A stretch of DNA of 64,000 nt from Myxococcota bacterium (GTDB lineage Bacteria; Myxococcota_A; UBA796; UBA9615; JAKLKC01), in assembly GCA_023150875.1 (NCBI GenBank), contig JAKLKC010000008.1:1-64000 (forward strand). Direction: 5' to 3'. The notes beneath the pieces were generated by a model. It ran no database searches. It was not told the origin of the DNA and worked only from the letters and a program-made list of their open reading frames with translations. Below, piece after piece: positions 26,560 to 38,064 of this stretch; the first letter of the stretch is position 1; every line of letters begins with the position of its first letter. The translations under genes were made by a program, and so were the position numbers.

Positions 26560-27681
26560 GTGAACGCATCCAGCCGCTCCGGGCCGCCACGACGACGGAC
26601 GCCTCCGGCCCCCCGCGCGCCGGTCCCCACGCCGGTGGTCACCGAGGACGGGACCTTGGAGCTGTCCCAGGACGCCGTGGAGGCCCTGACCGACGCCGAC
26701 CTCGAGGCCGCCCTCGCCGAGGCCGCCGCGACCCTGCGCCCCCGGATCCGGCGTCCGGTACTTCCGCCCCCGCCTCCCTCCGCGGCGAAGGGCGACGCCC
26801 CGGACGACCGTACCCTGGCCCTCGGTGTCGCCGACCTCGTCCGCCAGCTCCAGCAGGACGAGCGGGAGCGCCGGGGCGGGAGCGGGAGTGCCGCGGACGG
26901 TTCGGGCAGGCTGAGCCAGGAGATCGAGGTCCTCTTCACGCCGACGGCGGCCGCCGGAGTGGCGCCACCCTGGGACGAGGACCCGTCCCTCGCCTTCCCC
27001 GAGCCTCCCCCGGGCCCCGCCCCCCTCCGCGCCGACGAGGAGGCCGCGCTGGCACGGGTGGCGGAGCTGGAGAAACGCGTGCGCGCCCTGGCCGAGGAGG
27101 GAGAGACCGCCCGCCGCGACCTGCTCCGCGCCCGGCAGGAGTCGCGGGAGGCCCGGGACCGCGCCGAGACGTCCCAGGCCCAGCTCGACGTCTTCCAGGG
27201 TCGCGTGGCGAAGCTCGGCGAGGAGTTCGAGCGGTTGCGCCGCAGGTCGGAGCGCGACCGGGAGGAGGCGGTCCGTTTCGGGACCGAGAGGCTGCTCAAG
27301 GACCTGCTGACGGTGATCGACAACCTCGAGAGGGCCATCGCCCACGCCGAGGACGGCAGCACCGGCGCGGTAGCGGTCGTGGACGGCGTCCGCATGACCC
27401 TCGGCCAGTGGACGGCGGTGCTGCGGAAACACGGCGTGGTCCGATTGGAGGTGGGGAGGGGAGCCACGTTCGACCCCGCCTTCCACGAGGCCATGGACCA
27501 GTCGGCGGACCCCGGTGTCCCGGCGGGGGCGGTCGCGGCGGTGCTCCAGACCGGGTTCCTGCTGCACGATCGGCTCCTCCGCCCCGCGCTGGTGACCGTG
27601 GGCGCCGGCGGCCCCCCGCAGGAGGCCGCCCCGGAGGCGGGCGAGGGCGGGGCGGGCGAGGACGGAGCGGATCGGGCTTGA
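26560..27681 (+). CDS. grpE: GrpE nucleotide exchange factor with a long N-terminal extension
   Basis: 373-residue GrpE. The C-terminal ~170 residues carry the family hallmarks: a long coiled coil, [16 protein letters not shown] and the beta-wing segment [11 protein letters not shown] followed by [18 protein letters not shown]. GrpE exchanges ADP on DnaK. The first ~150 residues are Pro/Arg- and acid-rich, with no recognisable domain; normal GrpE is ~200 residues. The GTG at 26560 with GAGGA upstream is preferred over the ATG-like readings inside hemW. First gene of the dnaK operon. Confidence 0.9.
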   Translation: MNASSRSGPPRRRTPPAPRAPVPTPVVTEDGTLELSQDAVEALTDADLEAALAEAAATLRPRIRRPVLPPPPPSAAKGDAPDDRTLALGVADLVRQLQQDERERRGGSGSAADGSGRLSQEIEVLFTPTAAAGVAPPWDEDPSLAFPEPPPGPAPLRADEEAALARVAELEKRVRALAEEGETARRDLLRARQESREARDRAETSQAQLDVFQGRVAKLGEEFERLRRRSERDREEAVRFGTERLLKDLLTVIDNLERAIAHAEDGSTGAVAVVDGVRMTLGQWTAVLRKHGVVRLEVGRGATFDPAFHEAMDQSADPGVPAGAVAAVLQTGFLLHDRLLRPALVTVGAGGPPQEAAPEAGEGGAGEDGADRA

Positions 27682-27730
27682 ACGGTGTGGCGTACGGCCG
27701 CGAGGCGGAATCGGGAGGCTCTGGAAGTCG

Positions 27731-29593
<1,863 letters not shown>

Positions 29594-29659
29594 CGCTTCC
29601 CAACGGCGGCGCCGGAGGGCATCCTCCGGCGGCACCCTTCCCCACGAGACCGATCCCGA

Positions 29660-30751
29660 GTGTCCGCCTCACCCGACCTGTATGGCGTGCTCGGCGTCGC
29701 CCGCAAGGCGACGGCCGACGAGATCAAGAGGGCCTACCGGGCACGGGCGAGGGAGTTCCACCCGGACCGGAACCCCGGGGACGCCGAGGCGGAGGCCCGG
29801 TTCAAGCAGGTCACCGTCGCCTACGAGATCCTCTCGGATCCCGTCCGGCGCGCGCAGTACGACCGCTTCGGGCGGGTCCTCTCCGGTCGGGGGGCCGGGG
29901 CCGAGGGGGACCTGGGGGAGGTCTTCGACCGCCTCTTCCGGGAGGTCTTCGGCGCCAACCCCTTCCGCCGGGACGGGACGAGCCGGGGCGACGACCTGCG
30001 CTACACCGTGACCGTCACCCTGGAGGAGGCGGCCCGGGGGGTCGAGAAGGAGATCTCTTACCGGCGCAAGGAGGCGTGCCCCCGGTGCGCCGGCAGCGGG
30101 GCGAGCACGGCCCTCGGGCAGACCCTGTGCCCGGCGTGCGGGGGCTCGGGCGAGGACCGGGCCTCGGGCCGGCTGCTCCGGCGGGGGCGGTGCGGACGAT
30201 GCCGCGGCTCCGGCTACCTCCCGTCGGCGCCCTGCGCCCCCTGCGCCGGGCGGGGGCTGGTGGACGCGGACCTCTCGCTGAAGGTGAAGGTCCCCGCCGG
30301 CGTGGACACCGGCCAGCAGCTCCAGGTGAGGGGCAAGGGGAACCGGGGGCGGGGCGCGGACAACCGGGAGGCCGGGGACCTGCTGGTGGTGGTCAACGTG
30401 CGCGAACACGCCTTCTTCAAGCGCCACGGCCTCGACGTCCACTGCGAACTCCCCCTGACCTTCGCAGAGGCCGCCGCGGGCGCGGACCTGGAAGTCCCCA
30501 CCCTGGACGGCCCCACGACCATCCGGATCCCCCCGGGCACCCAGCCGGCGGCGGTGTTCACGCTGAGGGGGCGGGGGCTCCCTCCCCTCCGGGGCGGGCG
30601 GCGCGGCGACCTGCACGTCCGGGCGGTCCTGGAGGTCCCCTCGGTCCTGCCACCCGAAGCCATGGCCCTGCTGAGGGACCTCGCGCCCCACCTCGCCGGG
30701 GGTGGCGAGGCGCGCCGCCGGTGGCGGGAGGCGTTGGAGGGAGGAGGATGA
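29660..30751 (+). CDS. dnaJ: Co-chaperone DnaJ
   Basis: 363-residue type I Hsp40: J domain with HPD in AREFHPDRNPG, a short linker instead of a long Gly/Phe region, four zinc-binding CxxCxGxG repeats (CPRCAGSG, CPACGGSG, CGRCRGSG, CAPCAGRG) and a C-terminal substrate domain (GADLEVPTLDGP). GTG start. The stop overlaps the ATG of the following substrate-binding-protein gene (ATGA). Confidence 0.93.
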   Translation: MSASPDLYGVLGVARKATADEIKRAYRARAREFHPDRNPGDAEAEARFKQVTVAYEILSDPVRRAQYDRFGRVLSGRGAGAEGDLGEVFDRLFREVFGANPFRRDGTSRGDDLRYTVTVTLEEAARGVEKEISYRRKEACPRCAGSGASTALGQTLCPACGGSGEDRASGRLLRRGRCGRCRGSGYLPSAPCAPCAGRGLVDADLSLKVKVPAGVDTGQQLQVRGKGNRGRGADNREAGDLLVVVNVREHAFFKRHGLDVHCELPLTFAEAAAGADLEVPTLDGPTTIRIPPGTQPAAVFTLRGRGLPPLRGGRRGDLHVRAVLEVPSVLPPEAMALLRDLAPHLAGGGEARRRWREALEGGG

Positions 30752-32076
30752 GCGACCCGCCCCAGCACCCCGGGTCCGCGCGGCTCCGCGCCGCCGCCGC
30801 CCTTCTCCTGGCCGCCCTGCTGGCCGCTCTCGCCGCCCTCCCCGCCACCGCGGCGCCGGCGGGGGGCGCTGCCCCTCCCCCGTCCGCTCCCCCGACGTTC
30901 CGGGCGGATCCCCGGCCCGCCATCGGGGTGATCGTGTCCCTCAGCGGCCGCTTCGGGAGCGCGGGCGCTTACGTGCTGGACGGGATCAGGGCCGCCGCGG
31001 GCCGGGAGACCGCCGGCCGCCCCCCGGTGCGGCTGGAGGTCCGCGACGACGGGGGAGATCCCGCCCGGGCGGTGGCGGCGCTGGAGGAGCTGGCCCGGGA
31101 CCCCGGAGTCGTGGCGGTGCTGGGGCCCCTGCTCTCCAACGTCGCGCCGGACGTGACCCGCAGGGCCGAGGAGCTGGGGGTGCCCATCGTGTCCCTCAGC
31201 CAGAAGGAGGACCTCGCCTCCGCGGGGCCCCACGTCTTCAGCAACAGCCTCTCGTCCGCGGACCAGGTGAGGGCGCTGGCGGACTGGGCCTTCGGCGCCG
31301 GGGGCCTGTCCCGGTTCGCCCTGCTCTACCCCGCCACCGCCATGGGCGGCGAGATGGCGGGCCTCATGCGGGCGGCGGTGCTGGAGCGGGGCGGGTCCAT
31401 CGCCGCCATCGCCTCCTACGGGCCCGAGGAGACCGATCTGCGGGGGGCGGTGAAGCGCCTGCTGGGGAGCGGGTACCGGGGAGCGAAGGTCGGCCCGGGG
31501 GACCGCGTCCTGGCCCACCTCCCCGGGATCGTGCCCCCCCAGCTCGACGGCGGCGTGAAGGTGCTGGCGCCCGGCGTCGACTTCGACGCGGTCTTCGTGC
31601 CCGACGGGTACAAGCGGGTGTCGCTGGTGGGGCCTGCCCTGGTCCACGAGGAGGTGGACATCGGCGACACCTACGGGCGCGACAGGCCCGACGTGAAGCT
31701 TCTCACCGTCGCCGCCGCCCACCACGGCGACCTGGTCCGCCGGGGCGGCTCCTACCTGGAGGGCGCGGTGGTGGTGGACGCCCTCCACCTCGAGGACGAC
31801 GGGGAGCCCACCCAGCACTTCCTCGCCGCCTTCGCGGCCCAGGCCGACCGCCCTCCCGGGCTCCTGGAGGCCATCGCCTGGGACAGCGCCCGGGCGGTGA
31901 TGGCCGCCATCGACGCCGCCGGGGCGAGCCGAGAAGGGGTGACGGGCGCCCTCTCCCACCTGCCGGGGTTCCAAGGCGTCACCGGCATGACCGGCTTCGG
32001 CCCGGGGCGCGAGGCCACGCGCCGGCTCTACGTCCTCGCCGCCACCCGGGACGGCTTCACGAAGCTGGCGCCGTGA
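30748..32076 (+). CDS. Periplasmic ligand-binding protein (branched-chain amino acid/LppC type)
   Basis: 442-residue exported protein with a long Ala/Leu signal peptide and no lipobox Cys. The body has the type I periplasmic-binding fold seen in LivJ-type receptors and LpoA/LppC activators: GVIVSLSGRFGSAGAYVLDG, VVAVLGPLLSNVA, GVPIVSLSQKEDL and LLYPATAMGGEM. No permease or ATPase genes follow, so a regulatory role, e.g. as a peptidoglycan synthase activator, is as likely as transport. SD GGAGGAGG immediately precedes the ATG overlap with dnaJ. Confidence 0.82.
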   Translation: MSDPPQHPGSARLRAAAALLLAALLAALAALPATAAPAGGAAPPPSAPPTFRADPRPAIGVIVSLSGRFGSAGAYVLDGIRAAAGRETAGRPPVRLEVRDDGGDPARAVAALEELARDPGVVAVLGPLLSNVAPDVTRRAEELGVPIVSLSQKEDLASAGPHVFSNSLSSADQVRALADWAFGAGGLSRFALLYPATAMGGEMAGLMRAAVLERGGSIAAIASYGPEETDLRGAVKRLLGSGYRGAKVGPGDRVLAHLPGIVPPQLDGGVKVLAPGVDFDAVFVPDGYKRVSLVGPALVHEEVDIGDTYGRDRPDVKLLTVAAAHHGDLVRRGGSYLEGAVVVDALHLEDDGEPTQHFLAAFAAQADRPPGLLEAIAWDSARAVMAAIDAAGASREGVTGALSHLPGFQGVTGMTGFGPGREATRRLYVLAATRDGFTKLAP

Positions 32077-32143
32077 CGGCACGACGAGCCCACGCCCCGC
32101 GCCCCCCTCCCCGGGGCGTCGCCGCGACGGATCGGGGGCGCCG

Positions 32144-33124
32144 TTGACCGCCGGGCCCACCCTCCCCGAGGACGACCTCGTCGCCCGCCTGATCTCCCTG
32201 TGGCCCCGCCCCGGGAGACCGGGGCTGCGGGTGGGGCCCGGCGACGACTGCGCCGTGGTGGAGGGGGACCGGGTGGTCACCGCCGACCTGCTCCTGGAAG
32301 GGGTCCACTTCCGCCGGGACTGGGCCTCCGATGCCGAGATCGGCTGGAAGGCGATGGCGGCGAACCTCTCGGACCTGGCCGCCGCCGGCGCCGAACCTAC
32401 GGAGGCGGTGGTCACCCTGGCCCTGCCCACGGCCGGCGAGGACGTGGCCACCGCCATCTACCGGGGCATGGCCTCCCTCGCCCGAGTCCACGGGGTCGCC
32501 CTGGCGGGCGGAGATACCTGCGCCTGGGGCGGACCCCTGGTGGTCTCCATCACCGCCTTCGGGCGGCCGGTGGGGAGCGGGCCCCCGGGGCGAGGGGGAG
32601 CGCGCCGGGGCGACAACGTATATGTATCCGGAAACGTTGGGCTTTCGTCCCTCGGCCTCCGCGCCTTGTCCGCCTGGGGCCGGGCCGAGGCGGAGGCCCG
32701 GCAGCCCGCCGCCGTGGCCCGCCACCTGAGGCCGGAGCCCCGGATCGCGCTGGGGCGCCGCCTGGTGGAGTCCCGGGCCGCCACCGCGATGATGGACCTG
32801 TCCGACGGCCTGTCCACGGACCTGCTCCGCCTGTGCCGGGCGTCGGGCGTGGGGATCGAGATCGACCTCGACGCCCTCCCCCTGCATCCCGAGGTGGCGG
32901 CGCTGGGGGACGCCTTGGACCTCGCCGTGAACGGCGGAGAGGACTACGAGCTGGTCTTCTGCTCGCCCGAGTCCCCCGAGTCCCTGGCCTCCCTCGCCGG
33001 CCCCGAGGTCGCCGTCACCCGGATCGGCCGGGTGGTGGGGGGCCCCCCCGAGGTGAGGACGCGGCGGGGCGGCGGTCCGGCCCATCCCCTCCCGGCCCGG
33101 GGCTGGGACCCGTTCCGGCCATGA
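32144..33124 (+). CDS. thiL: Thiamine-monophosphate kinase ThiL
   Basis: 326-residue kinase that makes thiamine pyrophosphate from thiamine phosphate and ATP. The PurM-like motifs are complete: GPGDDCAVV, DLLLEGVHFRRDW, NLSDLAAAGAEP, GGDTCAWGG and the C-terminal NGGEDYELVF. TTG start. A short stretch near 32620 is AT-rich (tatatgtatccggaaacg) but in frame. The stop overlaps the ATG of the receptor gene. Confidence 0.93.
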   Translation: MTAGPTLPEDDLVARLISLWPRPGRPGLRVGPGDDCAVVEGDRVVTADLLLEGVHFRRDWASDAEIGWKAMAANLSDLAAAGAEPTEAVVTLALPTAGEDVATAIYRGMASLARVHGVALAGGDTCAWGGPLVVSITAFGRPVGSGPPGRGGARRGDNVYVSGNVGLSSLGLRALSAWGRAEAEARQPAAVARHLRPEPRIALGRRLVESRAATAMMDLSDGLSTDLLRLCRASGVGIEIDLDALPLHPEVAALGDALDLAVNGGEDYELVFCSPESPESLASLAGPEVAVTRIGRVVGGPPEVRTRRGGGPAHPLPARGWDPFRP

Positions 33125-34531
33125 GGCACACCCCCGGGTCCGATCCGCCATCCCGGCGGCGCCTCCCCCTCGGGACCAAGCTGACCCTCGCCTTCCTCGT
33201 GTCCTCCGTCGCCGCCGCCTTCCCCGGCGCCCTCCTGGTCTCCTTCCCGGGCCTCGCCGCCCACTTCGCGTACCAGACGGCGTCGTTCGTGCTGCCCCTG
33301 CTGACCTTCTCCACCTCCCTGCTGTTCGGCGCCCTGGTGGGGCGCCGCCTGGGCGACGGGCTGAACCGCAGGCTGGGCGCCATCGTCCAGCACGCGGCCC
33401 GCCTGCGGGAGGGGGACCTGCGCTCGGACCTCGCCGCCCCGCCTTCCCGCTGGGCCGCCGACGAGACCGAGGATCTGGGGGAGGCGATGCGGGCCATCAC
33501 CCTCCACCTGCGGGCCCTGGTGCGGACCACCCGGGAGGCCGCCGACCACGTCGCCGACGCCGCCGAAGTGCTGTCGGGAACGGCGCGGGAGACCAGCCTC
33601 CGCGCCCGGCGGGTCGCCTTCACCGTCGGAGAAGCGGCCCAGGGGGTCGCGGAGCACGCCGCCGGGGTCGCCCGGACCCGGGAAGCCATCGTCGAGCTCG
33701 CCCGCGCCCTCGACGAGTCCGCCCGGGCCGTGGGGATCACCCGGGACGCCAGCGAGCGCAGCGCCCACATGGCCAGCCTCGGCCGCGAGGTCGCCGCCCA
33801 GACCCTGGGGCGCGCCGAGGCGGTGTTCCGGGACCTGGACTCCCTGTCCGGCCGGGTCTACCGCTTCGGCGAGCACACCGAGGAGATCCAGCAGATCGCC
33901 CTGATGATCCGGGACATCTCCCGGCAGACCGACGTGCTGGCGATCAACGCGGGGATCGAGCTGGCGCGGCGGCGGGAGCCGGATCCGGGGCTCGGCCACA
34001 TCGCCGACGAGGTGCGCCGGCTGGCGGACCGCGCGGCCAGGGCCACCTCCGCCATCACCCGGATCGCCACCGGCGTCGAGGAGGAGAGCCGCCAGGTGGT
34101 CCAGGCCATGCGGGCGGGGGGAGCAGAGATCCAGGCCGGCCGCGGCGAACTGGCGAAACATCGCGGCGGCGATGGCCCGGATCACGTCGCTGGTGGACGA
34201 GGCGGCGGAGAAGACGCTGGGGGTGGCGGACCTGGCGGAGCGCCAGCGGCGGGGGGCCCTGGACCTCCTCCGTGCGGTCGAGGACGTCAGCCGCCGCGCC
34301 CGGGAGAACGCCGTGGCCACCGACGAGGTCCACCGCACCGTCACCACCCACTCCGACGACCTGCGCCTGCTGGCGGGGGAGGCCGAGGAGCTGATGGCCC
34401 TGGCCCGCGCCCTGCGGGAGCGGATCGGCGCGTTCGCCGAGGAGGGGGCCGGTGCCACCGGCGAGGAGGGCGCCGCGGCGGGAGAGGTCCGGCAAGGGGC
34501 GGATGCGACGCCCCATCGAGGCGCCCGGTGA
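33121..34531 (+). pseudogene. Methyl-accepting chemotaxis-like receptor with a one-base frameshift
   Basis: A receptor-like protein of about 470 residues when read through the shift. Two N-terminal transmembrane helices with almost no periplasmic loop are followed by a HAMP-like segment and a coiled-coil signalling domain whose tip reads SRQTDVLAINAGIELAR, the divergent form of the conserved MCP hairpin. At the AAA of 34156-34158 the frame breaks: GELAKHR in the first frame continues as IAAAMARITSL if one A is removed, and the second frame remains coding-like to the TGA at 34529, which overlaps the cheW GTG. Either a real inactivation or a single-base sequence error. Confidence 0.82.
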
Positions 34532-35007
34532 GCGAGCGGGCGCTGGGGGTCCGCGTGGCGGGGAGGGCGCTGGCGATCCCCGGGGACGAGGTGCTGGGGG
34601 TCCTCGCCGACCGGCGCCCGTCCCCGGCCCCCACCGCTCCGGGATTCCTGCTGGGGGCGGTGGTCCACCGGGGCTCCGTGGTGGCGGTGGTGGACGTCCC
34701 CACCCTCCTGGAGATGGCGGAGGAGGACGGACCGGCGGAGCCCGCCCCGCCGCCCGGTGCCGGGGACGCCCCCTCCCCGGGCACCCCGGCGGTGGTGGTG
34801 GTCCGGACCGCCGCGGGTCCCCTGGCCCTCGCCGTGGACGCGGTCGAGGGAGAGGTGGAGGCCCGGGTCCGGCGGCCCGCCGACGACGAGCCCGGTCGCG
34901 TGGTGTGGCCCTGCCCGGGGGGGAGGGCCGTGCTCCGCCCGGACCGGATCGCCGCCCGGGTGGCGGAGGCGTTCCCGGGATCCGCCGGGCGGCGGGATCG
35001 CGGATGA
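34528..35007 (+). CDS. CheW-like coupling protein
   Basis: 159-residue CheW-domain protein (ALGVRVAGRALAIPGDEVLG, GFLLGAVVHRGSVVAVVDVPTLLE). It would couple the receptor to the CheA kinase. The GTG start overlaps the receptor stop and its own stop overlaps the cheA ATG, so the three genes form one coupled operon. Sequence divergence from canonical CheW is considerable, but the order GxxxxG/VVDxxxLL is maintained. Confidence 0.8.
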   Translation: MSERALGVRVAGRALAIPGDEVLGVLADRRPSPAPTAPGFLLGAVVHRGSVVAVVDVPTLLEMAEEDGPAEPAPPPGAGDAPSPGTPAVVVVRTAAGPLALAVDAVEGEVEARVRRPADDEPGRVVWPCPGGRAVLRPDRIAARVAEAFPGSAGRRDRG

Positions 35008-36506
35008 ACCGGGGGACCCGTGGGGGCCTGGATCCCCGGTACCGGGACCTCTACCTGGCCGAGGGGACCCGCCTGCTGGACCAGGCGGAGGAGGCCGCGC
35101 TGGCCCTCGACTCCACGGCCGGGGACGCCGAGCGGGTGCGGGCCCTGTACCGCGCCCTCCACACCGTGAAGGGCATGGCGGCGACGGCGGGGGACGAGGG
35201 CGTGCGCGCCGGGATCCAGGCCCTGGAGGACCTGGTGGAGCCCCTCCGTCGTGGAGGGGCTCCGGCGTCGGGGTCGGCCGTGGACGCCATCGTCCTGGGC
35301 CTGGCGCGGGCGCGGGACCGGCTGCGGGAGGGGGGCGGCGCGGAGCCCGGTCATGTGCCTGCCCCCGAGCCGGAGGTGGAGCCCGCCGTGGCCCTGGAGC
35401 TCTCCGGAGTGGTGGAGCGCCTGCTGGACATGCGGGACGGCCTGCTGGACCTCGGGCACCGGCAGTGGTCCCCCGATGTGGACGAGGCCGTCGCCGGACT
35501 GGACGGCTGCGTCCGGCGGCTCCAGCGCCTCGTCGCCGGCTCGCGCCTCGCGCCCCTGCGCCCGACCTTGCTGGCCCTGCGCCGCCACGCCCTGGGGATC
35601 GCCCGGCGCGCGGGGGTCCGGGTGGAGGTGGAGGTCGCCGACGAGGACGGGGCGGTGAGGGCGGATCGGGAGGTGATCGAGCCCCTGGCGGCCCTCCTCA
35701 CCCACCTGGTCACCAACGCCGTGTCCCACGGGATCGAGGACCCGGCGGAGCGGCTCGCGGCCGGCAAGCCCGAGGCGGGGCGGGTCCTGCTGAGCGCCGA
35801 GCGGGACCGCGACCACGTCCGCATCGTCGTCCTGGACGACGGTCGGGGCTTCGATGCGGGGGGGATCGGGGCCGCGGCGGTGGCGGCAGGCCTGCTGGGC
35901 CCGGAGGGCGCCGCCCGCCTGACCCCGGGCGACGCGGCGGAGATCTGCGCCGCCGCGGGGCTGAGCACCGCCCGGGCGGCCCTCGCCGGCGACGCCGGGC
36001 GGGGGATCGGACTGTCGGCGGTCCGGGTGGGGGTGGAGGCGCTCGGGGGCCGCCTCGCTCTGGAGACCGAACGGGGGACGGGCACCCGGCTGACGGTGGA
36101 GGTGCCCTACTCCGCCACCCTGCGGCACCTCCTGCTGGTGCGGGCGGGCGGGGTGCTGGCCGGCCTGCCCATGCGGTCGGTGCGGCGCACCTTCGTCCCC
36201 GCCGCCTCGGATCCCCACCCACCCTCCCCCGGGATCCCCCTTGCGACCCTCCTGGACCGGGAGACGGAGGGCGCGACTGGGGGGATCGGCGTGGTGCTGG
36301 ACGGAGCCCGGGGGAGCTTCGCGGTGACGGTGGACGACGTCGTCGGCGCCCTGGAGTGCGTCGTATCGCGGCCGTCCTTCCCCTTGGACCGGATCCCCCT
36401 GGTCGCCGGGACAACCCCCTACGGCCGGAACCACGTCGCCTTCGTGCTGGACGTCGGCCTGCTGGCGGCGCGCGCGGAGCGCGCATCGGTCGCACGAGGC
36501 CTATGA
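35004..36506 (+). CDS. Short CheA-type histidine kinase
   Basis: 500-residue chemosensory kinase. The N-terminal HPt domain has the phospho-accepting His in LHTVKGMAATAG. After a linker and dimerisation helices come the ATPase boxes (THLVTNAVSHGIEDPAER, VVLDDGRGFD, GRGIGLSAVRVGVEALGG) and a C-terminal CheW-like regulatory domain. The CheY/CheB-binding P2 domain is not apparent, and no CheY, CheR or CheB gene adjoins. It is likely to serve a system other than flagellar chemotaxis; no flagellar genes are in the window. Confidence 0.88.
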   Translation: MNRGTRGGLDPRYRDLYLAEGTRLLDQAEEAALALDSTAGDAERVRALYRALHTVKGMAATAGDEGVRAGIQALEDLVEPLRRGGAPASGSAVDAIVLGLARARDRLREGGGAEPGHVPAPEPEVEPAVALELSGVVERLLDMRDGLLDLGHRQWSPDVDEAVAGLDGCVRRLQRLVAGSRLAPLRPTLLALRRHALGIARRAGVRVEVEVADEDGAVRADREVIEPLAALLTHLVTNAVSHGIEDPAERLAAGKPEAGRVLLSAERDRDHVRIVVLDDGRGFDAGGIGAAAVAAGLLGPEGAARLTPGDAAEICAAAGLSTARAALAGDAGRGIGLSAVRVGVEALGGRLALETERGTGTRLTVEVPYSATLRHLLLVRAGGVLAGLPMRSVRRTFVPAASDPHPPSPGIPLATLLDRETEGATGGIGVVLDGARGSFAVTVDDVVGALECVVSRPSFPLDRIPLVAGTTPYGRNHVAFVLDVGLLAARAERASVARGL

Positions 36507-36514
36507 GAAGGGGT

Positions 36515-38011
36515 TCAGCTCCCCCCTTCCCGCGCGTCCCGGGCGCACCGGAACCCGACGTAGAGGTCCCGCTCCCCCTCGGGATGGGCGTCCCGATCCG
36601 ACGACCGGAGGTCGGCGGCGTCCCCCCCGAAGGACCCGCCGCGGACGACCCGCAGCCGCCCGAGATCGGGGCGCGGGTTGGCCTCGGCCCGCCCTCCGGG
36701 GTAGGCGGCGTAGGGATCGGCGACCCACTCCGAGGCGTTCCCCGCCATGTCCCGGACCCCCAGCGCGCTGGCGCCGGCGGCGGCGCGGGGATCGGTGACG
36801 GAGCGGGGGCCTCCCGCCTCGCACCCCGAGAAGCGGGCGAAGGAGCAGTCCGGGGGACGGTCCCCCCAGGGGTAGCGCCGCTCCCCTCCTCCTTCCTGCC
36901 AGCGGGCGGCCTTCTCCCACTCCGCCTCGGTGGGCAGGCGCCCACCCCGAGCGGCGCAGAACAGGGCCGCCTCCCTCCACGTGACCCCCGTCACCGGCCG
37001 GTCCGGGGCGGGATCGGCGGTGCTCTCCGGCGTCCAGGCGCACGACGCCCGGTCCCTGAGGCACCAGGCGGCGAACGCGCCCACGGTGGTCTCGAAGGTG
37101 TCCACCTCGAAGGCGCCCACCTCCACCCGGTGCCGTGGGCGCTCGTGGGGCTCCCCCTCGATCCCTGAGGTCCCCATCCGATAGGGCCCGCCGGGGACCC
37201 GGACCCACCGCTCCCCTCCCGCCGGGTGGCCGGGCTCCGCCCCGGCCATGACCTGACCGTCCGTGAGGCCCCCGGGCCAGGCGATCCCGTACCCGGCCCG
37301 GGAGGCCCGAGGGCGCGCCCCCTCCCCGGCCCCACCGCGTGGAGCGGGGGCCGCGGGCGCGGCGACCGGCTCGGCGCTCGCCTCCGCCGAGGACGGCGGA
37401 GTGTCGGGGGGCGCCTCCGCCCCGTCCCCAGTCTCCCCCGGCGACGCGGCCCCCTCGTCTCGGGGTACCGGGGGCACCGGGGGCACCGGGGCCGCGGCCA
37501 CGTCGGGCTCGGCGATCGCCGCCACCCGAGGCCCCAGGGGCACCGGCGCTCCCAGGTCCAGGCGGACGGGGGCGAGGGAGGGATCGGTGGCGATGCGGGC
37601 CCAGATCCGCAGGGGCGCCTCGTCCAGCCGGGATCTCCACCGCTCCAGCCGCTGGCGGTCCAGGGCCCGCCACGCCTCGGGGATCCGGGGGCCGAGCAGG
37701 ATCGCGGATCCCAAGGCGATCAAGCCCGCGCCCGAGCCCAGCGCCCGTCGGACCCGCGCCGCGCGGACCCGCCGCGCCAGCAAGGCGCGGAGCTCGGCCC
37801 TCTCCGCCCGCGTCCGTCCCTCGACGTCCAGGGCGTCGGCCTCCCCCAGGGAGCCGGCCGCCCGGTCCAGCCGCGCTCCCCCGGGGCGGGGATGCCACAG
37901 CTCCGCCCAGGCGGCGCCGAGCGCGCCCTCGAGCCCCCTCGCCGGTGGCGTCGCGGCCTCCCCGGGAGGGGCCGAGGGGCTCTCCCGAGGATCCCGACGC
38001 GGGGGCCTCAC
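36515..38011 (-). CDS. Membrane-anchored SUMF1-fold protein without the formylglycine-generating cysteines
   Basis: About 498 residues. One transmembrane helix near residue 90 (GAGLIALGSAILLG) is followed by a Pro/Ala-rich linker and a C-terminal SUMF1 domain: RVPGGPYRMGTSG, GRLPTEAEWEKAAR, YPWGDRPPD, GNASEWVADPY and RVVRGGSFGGD. True formylglycine-generating enzymes have two cysteines just after GGSF; here that stretch has none until GFRCA, so sulfatase activation is unlikely. The start is uncertain: GTG 38011 is the best standard codon, but a CTG overlapping the previous stop (38066-38068) is possible. Confidence 0.75.
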   Translation of the reverse strand: MRPPRRDPRESPSAPPGEAATPPARGLEGALGAAWAELWHPRPGGARLDRAAGSLGEADALDVEGRTRAERAELRALLARRVRAARVRRALGSGAGLIALGSAILLGPRIPEAWRALDRQRLERWRSRLDEAPLRIWARIATDPSLAPVRLDLGAPVPLGPRVAAIAEPDVAAAPVPPVPPVPRDEGAASPGETGDGAEAPPDTPPSSAEASAEPVAAPAAPAPRGGAGEGARPRASRAGYGIAWPGGLTDGQVMAGAEPGHPAGGERWVRVPGGPYRMGTSGIEGEPHERPRHRVEVGAFEVDTFETTVGAFAAWCLRDRASCAWTPESTADPAPDRPVTGVTWREAALFCAARGGRLPTEAEWEKAARWQEGGGERRYPWGDRPPDCSFARFSGCEAGGPRSVTDPRAAAGASALGVRDMAGNASEWVADPYAAYPGGRAEANPRPDLGRLRVVRGGSFGGDAADLRSSDRDAHPEGERDLYVGFRCARDAREGGS

Positions 38012-38064
38012 CTCCGTCGCGGGCCGGCGGTCCGGGAGTCCCCCCGGGCGACGGCGGTCACGGA

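Noticed and set aside
34150-34165. Programmed ribosomal frameshift in the receptor
   Set aside because: AAAC lacks a proper slippery heptamer and no downstream structure or SD is obvious; mutation or sequence error is simpler.
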